A DNA stretch of 48,595 nt from Bacillota bacterium (GTDB taxonomy: Bacteria; Bacillota; Syntrophomonadia; Syntrophomonadales; Syntrophomonadaceae), in the NCBI GenBank assembly GCA_029550685.1, contig JAKPGY010000094.1:1-48595 (forward strand), read 5' to 3'. Under the pieces are notes generated by a model, which searched no databases, was not told the DNA's origin, and worked only from the letters and a program-made list of their open reading frames with translations. How positions within the stretch are numbered: position 1 is the first letter of the stretch; every line of letters begins with the position of its first letter. Positions 8,929 through 17,440 of the stretch are shown here, piece by piece. The translations under genes and the position numbers were made by a program.

Positions 8929-8950
8929 AAGGGCCGCAAATGCGGCCCTT
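8929..8950 (+). terminator. Hairpin after the EF-G-like gene
   Basis: Perfect 9-bp stem AAGGGCCGC/GCGGCCCTT with loop AAAT, 10 bp after the stop codon. There is no clear T tract (ATTA follows). It sits between convergent genes and could serve both. Confidence 0.65.
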
Positions 8951-8951
8951 A

Positions 8952-9221
8952 TTACATACGATCCATAGCTTTTGCTAATAGGGGATTGGGGTTAGGTTCA
9001 AGAGCCTGCACAACTACCACATGTATCTGGTGGGAAGCTACTATTGGCTGCTGGCTTTGTATTATTAAGTGATAAGCCGTAAAGATTAGGGTATATAAAC
9101 AACAACCCAGTGAAAAAAGGTAGAATAAATTATGGGTTAATCCTAATCCCAGCAATGCCAAGTGCAAAAGCAGACCGCAAATGACTAGTATCACAATTAA
9201 GTTTCTCTGAACAGGGTTCAT
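8952..9221 (-). CDS. Small two-helix membrane protein of unknown function
   Basis: 89 residues from ATG 9221, behind TAGGAGGATAT; a longer frame from 9260 has no comparable site. Residues 7-27 and 30-53 form two hydrophobic helices with little between them. A tail follows with a hydrophobic stretch (IHVVVVQAL) and a Pro/Asn-rich end. No known family was recognised. The gene stands alone, convergent with the EF-G-like gene and divergent from mscS. The good ribosome site and hydrophobic pattern support a real gene, but codon-level evidence is thin. Confidence 0.6.
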   Translation of the reverse strand: MNPVQRNLIVILVICGLLLHLALLGLGLTHNLFYLFSLGCCLYTLIFTAYHLIIQSQQPIVASHQIHVVVVQALEPNPNPLLAKAMDRM

Positions 9222-9343
9222 ATATCCTCCTAACAAGGTGCTTTTCTTGATTATTGACAATTAAACGAAATATATTACCTGCTGTTGTAAGAAAAGCGAC
9301 GTTAGCTTAAAAATAATCAAAAGGAGGGCGCAAAAGGCAGCGG

Positions 9344-10453
9344 ATGATCCAGGGTCATATGAACAATTTGATTAGTTCAACCTTTGCATGGGCTGAATCT
9401 TGGTTATTGTCTGTTCATTGGGGATCTCTATTGGGAGCAATCCTCATATTTCTGTTGTTTATTTTGCTGCGCAAATATGTCATACAGTATGTTTTTAAGT
9501 GGATTCGAAAATGGACAGCAGGTAATGATAGGTCATACGAAACCATAATAGAAGCTGTGGAGGCTCCTCTTAGGCTGCTGATATTAGTACTAGGCTTATT
9601 CTTGGCCCTGCGCTTTTTGCATTTAAGCGTAGCAGCTGATGCAATGATATTAAAGGTATTTCGTTCGGTCATTGTTTTGATACTGGGATGGGCTGTATAT
9701 AGGGCCAGCGGTCCCGATTCTTTAATATCCCAAAAGGTTAGTGAACGGTTGGACGTGGATGATATAGTGTCTTCCGTTTTGTCCAAGGCGGTACGCTTTA
9801 TCATAATTGCCCTGCTGGTAGTCATGATTGCCAATGAATGGGGTTATGATGTAAACGGGTTTATAGCTGGATTAGGACTGGGGGGATTGGCTTTTGCGCT
9901 GGCAGCCAAAGACGCTCTCAGCAATATGTTTGGCGGATTGGTGATAGTGCTGGAAAAACCCTTTGTCATAGGGGATTGGATATTAACACCCAGTGTGGAA
10001 GGTACCGTGGAAGCCATTACTTTTCGAAGTACTCAAGTAAGGGGATTTGACCAGGCAGTTATTACCGTGCCTAATTCCATTCTGGCTAATGAACCCATAA
10101 CCAATTATACCCGTAGGGGAAAAAGAAGGATCAACTACCATTTGAGCCTTTCCTATCAAACCAGTGTAGAGCAAATGCAGACTTGCGTCAGCCGCATAAA
10201 GCAAATGCTCATCGACCACCCCGGAATACATCCGGAAACAATTCTGGTTAGTTTCGAAAAGTTTTCGGAGAGCAGTCTGGATGTTATGATCTATTGTTTC
10301 ACTAATACTACTGTGTGGAGTGAATACTTGGAGATTCGCCAGGATGTCAATCTAAAAATAATGAAAATCGTGGAGGAACTTAATCTGGATATTGCATTTC
10401 CTACTCGCACTATATATTGGGAACCTAAAGAAACTGCACCAAAATCCAATTAG
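9344..10453 (+). CDS. Small-conductance mechanosensitive channel, MscS family
   Basis: 369 residues. N-terminal hydrophobic segments (about 22-45, 75-95, 100-120 and 150-170) lead into the pore-lining TM3 (FIAGLGLGGLAFALAAKDAL). The beta-domain signature NMFGGLVIVLEKPFVIGDWI and VITVPNSILANEPITNY follow. It should form a heptameric inner-membrane channel that opens under membrane tension and protects against osmotic downshift. The start at 9344 is the first ATG after AGGAGGG but about 15 bp away; a second ATG at 9359 is possible. It is monocistronic, with a terminator right after it. Confidence 0.9.
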   Translation: MIQGHMNNLISSTFAWAESWLLSVHWGSLLGAILIFLLFILLRKYVIQYVFKWIRKWTAGNDRSYETIIEAVEAPLRLLILVLGLFLALRFLHLSVAADAMILKVFRSVIVLILGWAVYRASGPDSLISQKVSERLDVDDIVSSVLSKAVRFIIIALLVVMIANEWGYDVNGFIAGLGLGGLAFALAAKDALSNMFGGLVIVLEKPFVIGDWILTPSVEGTVEAITFRSTQVRGFDQAVITVPNSILANEPITNYTRRGKRRINYHLSLSYQTSVEQMQTCVSRIKQMLIDHPGIHPETILVSFEKFSESSLDVMIYCFTNTTVWSEYLEIRQDVNLKIMKIVEELNLDIAFPTRTIYWEPKETAPKSN

Positions 10454-10464
10454 AAGACAACGAT

Positions 10465-10489
10465 AAGCGGCCTAACAGCCGCTTTGCTT
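10465..10489 (+). terminator. Terminator of the MscS-type gene
   Basis: AAGCGGC-CTAACA-GCCGCTT (7-bp stem, 6-base loop) followed by TGCTT, 11 bp after the stop codon. The T tract is short. Confidence 0.6.
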
Positions 10490-10655
10490 ACCATTGTGCA
10501 GCCTTTCGTACAACCCCATTCTGATCTTGGTTAAAATATGCGTACAGTGTATTGGGCTTGATTTTCAAATAATGAATTGCCGCTCACCGATTATCGTATG
10601 AATTTAGCAGGAAAAGGAGAACCTACATGGTGACTATATGGTGAGGTGATATTCT

Positions 10656-11603
10656 GTGGGCAAATACTCATGGGCAGCCATGTTCCTGGTCACCATTCTT
10701 CTGATAATACCAGGCTGTTCTGGCCAATCGGGGTCTGCTCAGAAGCCAGCTCAGCAAGAAAATCAGCAGGCTGAACTCCCCTCTGAATTTGAAAAAATCG
10801 TTTTAGAAACAGAAAACATAATATTGTTAACTGATCAAAAATGGAAGATGCGACAGGCCTCTACTCTAAGGAGATCTGCCCCGATTCAAGCCCAAGAAGA
10901 TCAACAAAAGCAAGGCGGGCAGGACGGAGGTCAGGCAGGCTTAACAGAGCAGCAGCGACAATCAGAGAATCAAGGTTCCTCTAGTGGTCAGGAAAAGGGA
11001 CAGAATCAGCAGGAACCAAAGGGACCCCAAAATCAGCAGGAGCAAACCGCTGGGATGTTAGACACCTGGGAACAGGAGATCAAAAGCTTGATGAGTATTC
11101 ATGAAAACTGGACCGCCCTTCAGGCTAAGGCTATGCAAGCCGGTATGAATAATGCCACTAAATTGAACTTTGACGATGCCTTAGACCGGCTAACTGCAGA
11201 AATTAATAAGGAGAACGAGGCGGAAAGCTTGTTGGCAGCTATTGAGTTGTATGGGCAGTTTGATGACATAGCACGTTTGTTTAAAGCTGAGGTACCTCCC
11301 ACCTTTTATAATGTCAAATATCAGATTATGCGGGTAACTGCCTTGGGACAGCAAGAGGATTGGCAAACAGCTCAGACCCAAACAGTAAGTATGCTGGATG
11401 AATGGGATTCTTTGAAGAATCAAGCCCAGAAGGCTGAGAAAACCGTGGTTAGCTGTACAGAAATAGCTATTCAGGACCTAGCCAGGGCAGTGGACAACCA
11501 ATCCCGTGAATTAGTTTTAATAAAAGGTGAAATTGCGGTAAAAGAAATCATGAAATTGAAAGAACAGCTGTCCAAAAAAATGCCCACTTCGCAACCAAGC
11601 TAG
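10656..11603 (+). CDS. Gln-rich lipoprotein of unknown function
   Basis: 315 residues from GTG 10656 (GAGGTGA upstream). The first 21 residues are a lipoprotein signal ending in the lipobox IIPGC, so the mature protein starts at Cys21 and is anchored outside the membrane. Residues about 25-35 and 70-130 are low-complexity, rich in Gln, Gly, Glu and Ser. The C-terminal half (about 130-310) is mainly helical with conserved-looking W and L spacing (LDTWEQEIKSLMSIHENW). It may be a cell-surface helical bundle. I do not recognise a family. It appears monocistronic, followed by a large hairpin. Confidence 0.75.
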   Translation: MGKYSWAAMFLVTILLIIPGCSGQSGSAQKPAQQENQQAELPSEFEKIVLETENIILLTDQKWKMRQASTLRRSAPIQAQEDQQKQGGQDGGQAGLTEQQRQSENQGSSSGQEKGQNQQEPKGPQNQQEQTAGMLDTWEQEIKSLMSIHENWTALQAKAMQAGMNNATKLNFDDALDRLTAEINKENEAESLLAAIELYGQFDDIARLFKAEVPPTFYNVKYQIMRVTALGQQEDWQTAQTQTVSMLDEWDSLKNQAQKAEKTVVSCTEIAIQDLARAVDNQSRELVLIKGEIAVKEIMKLKEQLSKKMPTSQPS

Positions 11604-11614
11604 CCAGTACTTGA

Positions 11615-11652
11615 ATAACCGGCGGCATTCAAGGAAATATACCGCCAGTTAT
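11615..11652. terminator. Bidirectional hairpin between lipoprotein and HDAC-family genes
   Basis: ATAACCGGCGG and CCGCCAGTTAT form an 11-bp stem with one mismatch around a 16-base loop, between two convergent genes (stops at 11603 and 11655). The A/T-rich stem ends give TTAT or similar on both strands, but there is no long T run. Confidence 0.55.
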
Positions 11653-11654
11653 AG

Positions 11655-12479
11655 TTAGAGAAGGGATTCAATCACCGCCGGAATAGCTAAAGATGCTACC
11701 TGGGGATTGGAGCCCCCTGACAAAACGTAGAGCAGGGGACGGGTGCCGCAAAATTCTTTCATGCGGTGAGTAAACTGTCTGTAACCGTCGATAGTCAGAT
11801 AGAAGTCACCATAGTCTTCACAATGAGAATCATGGCCAAAAATTACGATAGTAAATTCCGCGCCTGCAGCTCTCGGAAGGTTCTCTTCCAAAGCCTGGAG
11901 GAAAACCTGATCAGTGGCATTGTCAAGAAGTATGCCGTAATTATTTAGTTTGTTATCCTGGTAAGAATAATTTTCATCAGCAAAGAAGTTAATATGGACT
12001 ATGCTAGGATCTAAAGCCACCAAATCTCTAGTACCATCTCCTGAATGGGGATCCATGTCCAATATCAGAATCCGGTTTATCCCCAGCTGATTCAGACGCA
12101 GAACGGCCATGGCTACATCATTGTAGTAACAGAATCCCCAGCTATAATTACGTCCGGCATGATGGCCCCCAGTACCGACAAAGCAAAAAGCACGATCTAG
12201 TTGTTGGGTTGCTAACATTTCCGCCGCATTCACAACTCCTGCAGCACTTAAAAGAGCTACTTCATGAAACCCCTCTGCTTTGACTGTATTTATATGGCTA
12301 GCAGTGTGTATCTGGATTAATAACTCCTGGTGCAATTGAGTTATGGAAGGCTCAAAAAACAGTAGCTTGTTAGTATACGCCTGTTTGCAAAGTGCCTCAT
12401 ACGCTGGTTTGATCCGGTGCCTGAGAGTTATATAACCGCGCTCAGCAAAATCAGGATGATAAAAGACCCCTACCCGCAC
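11655..12479 (-). CDS. Histone deacetylase superfamily protein (acetoin-utilization/amidohydrolase type) with altered active site
   Basis: 274 residues from GTG 12479, with AAGGTGAG at good spacing. The arginase/deacetylase core is present: GGHHAGRNY (H106, H107), DMDPHSGDGTRD (D143 and H145 in the zinc-ligand positions) and FGHDSHCED (third metal Asp). Family enzymes remove acetyl groups from acetyl-lysine, polyamines or small amides. The usual GGY motif near the C terminus, which supplies the catalytic tyrosine, reads GGSN here (about 256-259). Zinc binding is therefore likely kept while the transition-state Tyr is lost. The protein is also shorter than typical HDACs (over 300). The substrate is unknown. 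It is divergent from the gene at 12567. Confidence 0.8.
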   Translation of the reverse strand: MRVGVFYHPDFAERGYITLRHRIKPAYEALCKQAYTNKLLFFEPSITQLHQELLIQIHTASHINTVKAEGFHEVALLSAAGVVNAAEMLATQQLDRAFCFVGTGGHHAGRNYSWGFCYYNDVAMAVLRLNQLGINRILILDMDPHSGDGTRDLVALDPSIVHINFFADENYSYQDNKLNNYGILLDNATDQVFLQALEENLPRAAGAEFTIVIFGHDSHCEDYGDFYLTIDGYRQFTHRMKEFCGTRPLLYVLSGGSNPQVASLAIPAVIESLL

Positions 12480-12566
12480 TTGCTCACCTTCTTGGCTAAT
12501 AGACTTTATTTCATATTTACCTCAATGATAAGATAAAGGCAAAATTATTTTGGCGAGGAGAGAGAA

Positions 12567-13400
12567 ATGAACTGTCTGTGGCAAAGGTCCTGGCATATAC
12601 AGGTGCAACGAACTGGTGAAAACTTGGTGTGTTCCTGCCACTACCTGGATTCCAGCGATGAAACTGAAGCACAATTAACAGTTAGTATAAAGGATTACTC
12701 TATCCAGGAAGCCCGGTTGATTAAGTTAGGCAAACCCGGGGGGTTTAGTGAGGATGTTGTTGGTATACCTGAACTAAAGGGAATACCAGCCTATACGGGC
12801 AGCGGACCGGAACTGAGGAAAATACTGGAACCGTTAATATCCCCTCAGGAGCGAGAGCTTATTAATCAATGTATTATCGGGGCTTTCCAGGCGGAAACCT
12901 TTGTTTATCAGGAACGAGGTTTTGCCAGTGCGCAAGCATATACCCATGCCGGCGATGAGTTTTTGAAAGATACCTGTAGTTACTACAGCAACCTGGACCG
13001 GATATCTGCTCCCTGGATGGAATATATAGGAGATTCATTGCGAAAGGAGTACCTGTTTGACCGGTTTAAAAACCAGCATTTGCTGACCACGGGAGATGAG
13101 TACTGGCTGATTGGTTCACTCAATGATTCCTTTCATCAAGTCAGTACAGTTTTACAGTTGACTAAATCTGCCCAGCGGGTAAAAGCAGCCTGGGGGGAAT
13201 TGCTAAAAGCACCGGACCAGGTGTGCCGGGAATCCGGCAACTTTGTTCCAAGTTTAATAGGTCTCAATATTACCCAGATGAGTAAAAAGGAGCTAGCCCA
13301 CCATTTAGGAGCCCAAAATGGCTGCGTGCACCTGATTGATACGATTTTCGATAGTGCTGAAACTCTGCGCCTGTATTTGCAAAATAAAGCAGGAGCATGA
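12567..13400 (+). CDS. Uncharacterised protein, possibly DUF2889-like
   Basis: 277 residues, start behind GAGGAGAGAG. The C-terminal stretch GAQNGCVHLIDTIFDSAETL (about 250-269) resembles the Cys-x-His signature of DUF2889 proteins, and the N-terminal third has the strand-rich pattern expected there (LTVSIKDYSIQEARLIK). No signal peptide or membrane helix is seen. The function is unknown. Its start is 87 bp from the divergent HDAC-family gene, so the two may share a control region. No other neighbour suggests a pathway. Confidence 0.6.
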   Translation: MNCLWQRSWHIQVQRTGENLVCSCHYLDSSDETEAQLTVSIKDYSIQEARLIKLGKPGGFSEDVVGIPELKGIPAYTGSGPELRKILEPLISPQERELINQCIIGAFQAETFVYQERGFASAQAYTHAGDEFLKDTCSYYSNLDRISAPWMEYIGDSLRKEYLFDRFKNQHLLTTGDEYWLIGSLNDSFHQVSTVLQLTKSAQRVKAAWGELLKAPDQVCRESGNFVPSLIGLNITQMSKKELAHHLGAQNGCVHLIDTIFDSAETLRLYLQNKAGA

Positions 13401-13422
13401 TCTTTTTAATTTCTTTGGGATA

Positions 13423-14172
13423 CTAACCGAATAAGCCGGAAACAAATCCTTGGGTTTCCGGTTTTTCAGGAGACTCAAACAATTTGTTGGTTGGGGCTTT
13501 TTCTATGAGCCGGCCCTCCAGTATAAAGGCGGTCTCATGGGATATTCGCTTAGCTTGGAAAAGGTTATGGGTAACAATAATAATTGTTATTTCCTCGGCC
13601 AGCTGGGTTAATAAATCTTCAATCATCCCAGTGGAAGCCGGATCAAGACTGGAGCAGGGTTCATCAAGAAGTAATAGCTGTGGCTCCACAGCCAGCGCCC
13701 GGGCTATAGCCAGGCGCTGCTTCTGACCACCGGATAGCTGTGATGCAGGCCGTTTCAGGCGATCTTTTACTTCATCCCAGAGAGCTACCCGGCGGAGGCA
13801 TTTCTCAGTTATAGCTTCTAATTCGGACCGGTTTTTCACCCCATAGTACTTTGGTCCAAAGAGTACATTTTCCATTATGCTTAAAGGCAAGGCTACCGGA
13901 ACCTGGTAAACCATACCTACCCGCCGGCGCAAAATAGACACATTTCGATATTCATTGATTGATTGCCCTAATACTCTTATATCCCCCCGGCTGTTAAATC
14001 CATTTTCCAATTCCGCGGTACGATTGATACTTCGTAATAATGTTGTTTTGCCACATCCGGAAGGTCCTATTATAGCTGTAATGGAATTAGCGGTAAACTT
14101 CATATTTATATTTCTCAAAACCGCCTTTTGACCATAAAAAGTGCTAAAATCAATAAATTCAACCGTATTCAT
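13423..14172 (-). CDS. pstB: Phosphate ABC transporter ATPase PstB
   Basis: 249 residues, standard length. Walker A GPSGCGKTT (about 37-45), the ABC signature LSGGQKQR, Walker B LLLLDEPCSSLD and the switch His in IIVTHN are all present, so it should be an active ATPase. It drives high-affinity phosphate uptake together with PstA and PstC. Its ATG overlaps the pstA stop at 14172, and it is the last gene of the cluster; no phoU follows. A perfect 8-bp inverted repeat (CCGGAAAC/GTTTCCGG, 13436-13461) lies inside its 3' end and might act as the transcript-end hairpin. Confidence 0.92.
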   Translation of the reverse strand: MNTVEFIDFSTFYGQKAVLRNINMKFTANSITAIIGPSGCGKTTLLRSINRTAELENGFNSRGDIRVLGQSINEYRNVSILRRRVGMVYQVPVALPLSIMENVLFGPKYYGVKNRSELEAITEKCLRRVALWDEVKDRLKRPASQLSGGQKQRLAIARALAVEPQLLLLDEPCSSLDPASTGMIEDLLTQLAEEITIIIVTHNLFQAKRISHETAFILEGRLIEKAPTNKLFESPEKPETQGFVSGLFG

Positions 14173-15020
14173 TATCTATTTATCCTCTCTTGTAAGCTGC
14201 TTAATGATAGTGCCAGTATATTAAGAAATAACACTAAGCAAACCAAAACCAGGGCTGTTGCATAAGCATGATGAATGGAACTATGTTCCGTAAACAATAT
14301 ATAGAGATGATAGGGTAAAGCCATAACTGGTTCCAGCAAAGCCCCTGATGAACTGGCTATAATAGCTGCGGCTGTTACCATAATCGGAGCAGTGGCTCCA
14401 GCAGCATATCCTAAAGCCAATAATATCCCGGCAAGTATGCCTGGTATCGCCCGGGGCAGAATGATCCGGTATAACGTATAAGATTTTGAAACCCCCAGAG
14501 AGCTTGCCACCAATCGATAATTCTCATCAATTGCCAGGAGAGCATTACGACTGGATACTACAATGACAGGGAAAACCATAATAGCTAGAGCTAACCCTCC
14601 TGCCAGGAGTGATATTCCCCAGCCTAGTGTAACTACCCCCAGAGCATAGACAAATAAACCGGTAATAATAGAAGGGACTCCGGCCATGCTTTGTACCAGA
14701 AGGCTTATGAAGGCCGCCAATCGTCCGCTGCGCCCATATTCACTCAAGTATATGGCTGTCATCAAGCCCGGAACAATAGATAGGACCAAGGCCAGTAAAA
14801 TAAGCCATAAGGTTCCTTTTATAGCCGGAAATATTCCTCCTTCAGTACCGAGAGGAAATCCACTGGGGCTCTCAAGTATAAACTCCAGGTTGACAAACGC
14901 TCCACCACGCCAGATGAGGTATACTATTATAGCCAGTAGGATTACCAGTATGAGAAGCCCCGATGACCAGAACCAAGCCATCAGCAGGTAATCAATCATT
15001 GTTTTTTTCATATATTTCAA
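14172..15020 (-). CDS. pstA: Phosphate ABC transporter permease PstA
   Basis: 282 residues with about six hydrophobic helices and the binding-protein-dependent transport (BPD) loop SSLGVSKSYTLYRIILPRAIPGILAG (about 174-199), which docks to PstB. It forms the phosphate channel with PstC. The start is ATG 15020; its first 4 bp overlap the pstC stop, so it is coupled. No truncation is seen. Confidence 0.92.
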   Translation of the reverse strand: MKYMKKTMIDYLLMAWFWSSGLLILVILLAIIVYLIWRGGAFVNLEFILESPSGFPLGTEGGIFPAIKGTLWLILLALVLSIVPGLMTAIYLSEYGRSGRLAAFISLLVQSMAGVPSIITGLFVYALGVVTLGWGISLLAGGLALAIMVFPVIVVSSRNALLAIDENYRLVASSLGVSKSYTLYRIILPRAIPGILAGILLALGYAAGATAPIMVTAAAIIASSSGALLEPVMALPYHLYILFTEHSSIHHAYATALVLVCLVLFLNILALSLSSLQERINR

Positions 15021-15901
15021 ACCTCATTTTGTATCCGGTTCAAAAGAAGGTTTATGACTGCATTGACAGCTATAACCATTACAACCAGAACCAGTCCCGC
15101 AGCAAACAAGGCCTGGTAATGAAAACTACCCGGTATACTGCTTCCTAGCTCCAAAGCAATCAATGCCGCAAGTGGCTCACCCTTGTCAAACCATGATCCG
15201 GGAAAGCGCAGTATGTTCCCAGCCAGCATGAGCACCGCCATGGTTTCACCCATTGCTCGGCCAAAGGCTAGTACCAGTGCCCCCAGCATTCCTTTTCGGG
15301 CCAGGGGCACCAAAACACGCATGGTCAGATATGGTTTGGAAACCCCCAGAGCAATTCCGGCGTGGCGGTATTCAGATGCTACTGAGCGCAGAGCAGCTTC
15401 AGAGTTGGCAATTATAAAGGGAATAACCATTATAGCTAGTATTAGAGAAGCAGCAAAAAGTGATTCGCCGCTGGCCAAGTCGAATTTTACTTCAAAAAAC
15501 TTCACTAAAACAGCTGCCCCCAGAAAACCGTAAACAACTGAGGGTATACCGGTCAACATATTAACAACAGGACGTAAAACTGCCGCCAGAGACGATGGAG
15601 CAAATTCGGCCAGGAAAACAGCACAGCCAATTCCCAGCGGAGCCGCAATAAGCAAGGCTCCTCCGGCTACCCACATGGTACTGGCGATCATGGAGAGGAT
15701 ACCAATTTCAGGCGGAGTGTTCAAAGGCCTCCAGGTTGATCCAGTCAAAAAAGCACTTACACCGATTTGTGACCAGATAGGCCAGCTTTCCCGTAATATA
15801 TAGATCAGCATAGCTAAGAGCAGCAGTGATGAAACAGTTGCTGCACCAATTACGATGAAACTTATTATTTTTTCCTTTAATTCTGCTCCTAAATTTATCA
15901 A
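15017..15901 (-). CDS. pstC: Phosphate ABC transporter permease PstC
   Basis: 294 residues, about six membrane helices. The inner-membrane loop ALGVSKPYLTMRVLVPLARKGMLGA (about 182-206) is the ATPase-docking motif, and GRAMGETMAVLMLAG is typical of PstC. It pairs with PstA as the permease. It starts about 70 bp after pstS, and this gap holds a strong hairpin likely to set the ratio of binding protein to permease mRNA. Confidence 0.92.
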   Translation of the reverse strand: MINLGAELKEKIISFIVIGAATVSSLLLLAMLIYILRESWPIWSQIGVSAFLTGSTWRPLNTPPEIGILSMIASTMWVAGGALLIAAPLGIGCAVFLAEFAPSSLAAVLRPVVNMLTGIPSVVYGFLGAAVLVKFFEVKFDLASGESLFAASLILAIMVIPFIIANSEAALRSVASEYRHAGIALGVSKPYLTMRVLVPLARKGMLGALVLAFGRAMGETMAVLMLAGNILRFPGSWFDKGEPLAALIALELGSSIPGSFHYQALFAAGLVLVVMVIAVNAVINLLLNRIQNEV

Positions 15902-15932
15902 TTTCCGTTACCTTCTTTATAGTGCGAAAACA

Positions 15933-15957
15933 GGCGAGCAGGTCTAACCTGCTCGCC
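15933..15957 (-). terminator. Intra-operon hairpin between pstS and pstC
   Basis: Perfect 11-bp stem GGCGAGCAGGT/ACCTGCTCGCC with a 3-base loop. On the coding (minus) strand TGTTTTCG follows, a weak T tract. Such hairpins behind binding-protein genes commonly stop part of the transcripts or protect the upstream mRNA, raising PstS over the permease. Confidence 0.75.
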
Positions 15958-15970
15958 AATATGATATAGA

Positions 15971-16885
15971 TTATTGAGCCACCGGAATATATCCTAATTC
16001 CTCTACCACCTTTAAGCCTTTCTCAGATAGCAGGTAGTCAAGGAACTTCTGTTCACGAAGGTCAGGTTGATCTTTGCTGACCAGCAGCAGTGGCCGGCCA
16101 ACTTTGTATGCTCCGGAATTGATATTCTCCAGAGTAGGTGCAATTCCGTCAACGCTGATAGGGATTATTTTATCGGGATTCTGGTTAACCAAGCCGCTGG
16201 ATACATAACCTATGGTATCTGCATTGTCCATTATCTTGCCGGCCAAGGCTCCCATGGAGGGAATCTGTAAAGCTTCTTCGGATATGGGGGTACCCTTCAT
16301 AATGGCCGCATCGAAAACTTCGCTGGCCCCACCGCCCAGATCACGAACAGCCACTACAATAGGTCGGTCAGGTAAAGCAGGATCAAGTTCTTTCCAGTTT
16401 TTAATCTGGCCCGAAAAAATTGAGACCAGCTCTTCAGTTGTAAGGCTAGGTTTTACCTGAGCAACTGGATTGGCTGCATTAACCCCGATAACCAATACAT
16501 CAGAACCCAGCTGAGTAATGCTGCCATTGGCGAATTGTTCCTTTTCTTCATCTTTTAAGGTTTTACTCACCATACCAAAATCAAATGTCCCATCGAGAGC
16601 TGATTTCAGACCAAATCCGGAACCACCGGTTGACACGAATATAACGATGGGTTCTTCCGGTAAGCTGGGGTCAACATTATTCCAGGTTTTAAATTCTTCC
16701 GTAAAATCATCAGCACATTGAGCTATGATGGGTGCCAGTGTACTGGAGCCGCCGATCTTAATAGAATTGTCCTTTGGCGCAGCCGCATTGTCCTTATTAC
16801 CCGTTTCATTGCCTGCACAGCCAGCCAGCATTGTAATGGCTAGAATAAAACACAACAATAAACTTAACCACTTTCTCCGCTTCAT
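15971..16885 (-). CDS. pstS: Phosphate-binding lipoprotein PstS
   Basis: 304 residues. The signal peptide ends in LAGC, giving a lipidated Cys22 and surface anchoring. GGSSTLAPI, STGGSGFGLKSALDG and the VRDLGGGASEVF box are the phosphate-binding loops of the PstS family. It delivers inorganic phosphate to PstCAB. It is first in the pstSCAB order and is preceded by a 350-bp gene-free region that should hold the promoter. No two-component phoB/phoR genes or phoU are in the window. Confidence 0.92.
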   Translation of the reverse strand: MKRRKWLSLLLCFILAITMLAGCAGNETGNKDNAAAPKDNSIKIGGSSTLAPIIAQCADDFTEEFKTWNNVDPSLPEEPIVIFVSTGGSGFGLKSALDGTFDFGMVSKTLKDEEKEQFANGSITQLGSDVLVIGVNAANPVAQVKPSLTTEELVSIFSGQIKNWKELDPALPDRPIVVAVRDLGGGASEVFDAAIMKGTPISEEALQIPSMGALAGKIMDNADTIGYVSSGLVNQNPDKIIPISVDGIAPTLENINSGAYKVGRPLLLVSKDQPDLREQKFLDYLLSEKGLKVVEELGYIPVAQ

Positions 16886-17161
16886 TCTTCAGACCCCCAT
16901 TTTTGGTATTCATAATAAAATAGTATAGATTACAAAATATAATTCGTCTAATAACAAATAATTATAGTTTAGGATAAAGCTATAGGATCGGATCGTCTTC
17001 CGGTAGGGCCCGTTAGAGAGAAGGTTCGACCTATCACCGGTTTCACAGTATCAAGAGGAGTGAAAAAATAGGGTAGAACGAGGAAAGAAACCTCAATAAA
17101 CGGTAATTAAAAAACACTCTCCTGGTCCAAAGGAGTTGAGGCCTCATAAATGCGAAAACTC
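16886..17161 (-). promoter_or_regulatory. Gene-free pstS leader/promoter region
   Basis: No coding frame is supported. A possible -10 TATACT (minus strand, near 16922-16927) with a poor TTAGAC -35 lies about 40-65 bp from the pstS start. Further upstream, CCGGT (17000-17004) and ACCGG (17036-17040) enclose GGT-TCG-ACC, a nested structure on either strand. A small hairpin (17119-17135) followed on the minus strand by six or more T residues could be a third read-through stop for the tRNA transcript. Confidence 0.35.
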
Positions 17162-17194
17162 AAAAAGGCAAATAGATGGTTTCATCTAATTGCC
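17162..17194 (-). terminator. Second terminator downstream of tRNA-Trp
   Basis: GGCAATTAGATG/CATCTATTTGCC (12-bp stem with one mismatch, 4-base loop), followed by TTTTT on the minus strand. Confidence 0.75.
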
Positions 17195-17200
17195 AAAAAA

Positions 17201-17229
17201 AATAACGGAGCTTAAAAAGCTCCAGTTTT
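17201..17229. terminator. First terminator downstream of tRNA-Trp, bidirectional form
   Basis: The GGAGCTT/AAGCTCC stem (17207-17223) has a 3-base loop. On the minus strand it leads into GTTATTTTTTTT, and on the plus strand into AGTTTTTTG. Confidence 0.8.
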
Positions 17230-17237
17230 TTGCTATT

Positions 17238-17313
17238 TGGCAGGGGAGAGAGGTCTCGAACCCCCAGCCCTCGGTTTTGGAGACCGATGCTCTGCCAATT
17301 GAGCTACTCCCCT
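17238..17313 (-). tRNA. trnW: tRNA-Trp (anticodon CCA)
   Basis: The minus strand folds into a full cloverleaf: acceptor AGGGGAG/CTCCCCT, D-arm AGCTCAATTGGCAGAGC, anticodon stem CGGT/ACCG with loop CTCCAAA (anticodon CCA, tryptophan), and T-arm CTGGGGGTTCGAGACCTC-like with GTTCGA. CCA is encoded at 17238-17240. It is a single-gene transcript with its own promoter and terminators. Confidence 0.95.
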
Positions 17314-17334
17314 GTACTGTGTTCAGCAAAACCT

Positions 17335-17363
17335 ATTGTACCACAGGATAGGGGATCATTCAA
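17335..17363 (-). promoter_or_regulatory. tRNA-Trp promoter
   Basis: On the minus strand TTGAAT (17363-17358), exactly 17 bp, then TACAAT (17340-17335), 22 bp upstream of the mature tRNA 5' end. Confidence 0.8.
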
Positions 17364-17440
17364 GAGAATACCCGTTAATGTGTTGTTAATCAGTGATAAT
17401 GTCATAACATAACTAATCAGGGAAAATGTTTTTTCGTTAA

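Noticed and set aside
16981-17100. T-box-like string (AATAGGGTAGAAC with a GAGG...CCTC hairpin behind it) on the plus strand upstream of tRNA-Trp
   Set aside because: The essential UGGN bulge reads UAGA, no specifier stem could be built with confidence, and no plus-strand gene follows for more than 600 bp.
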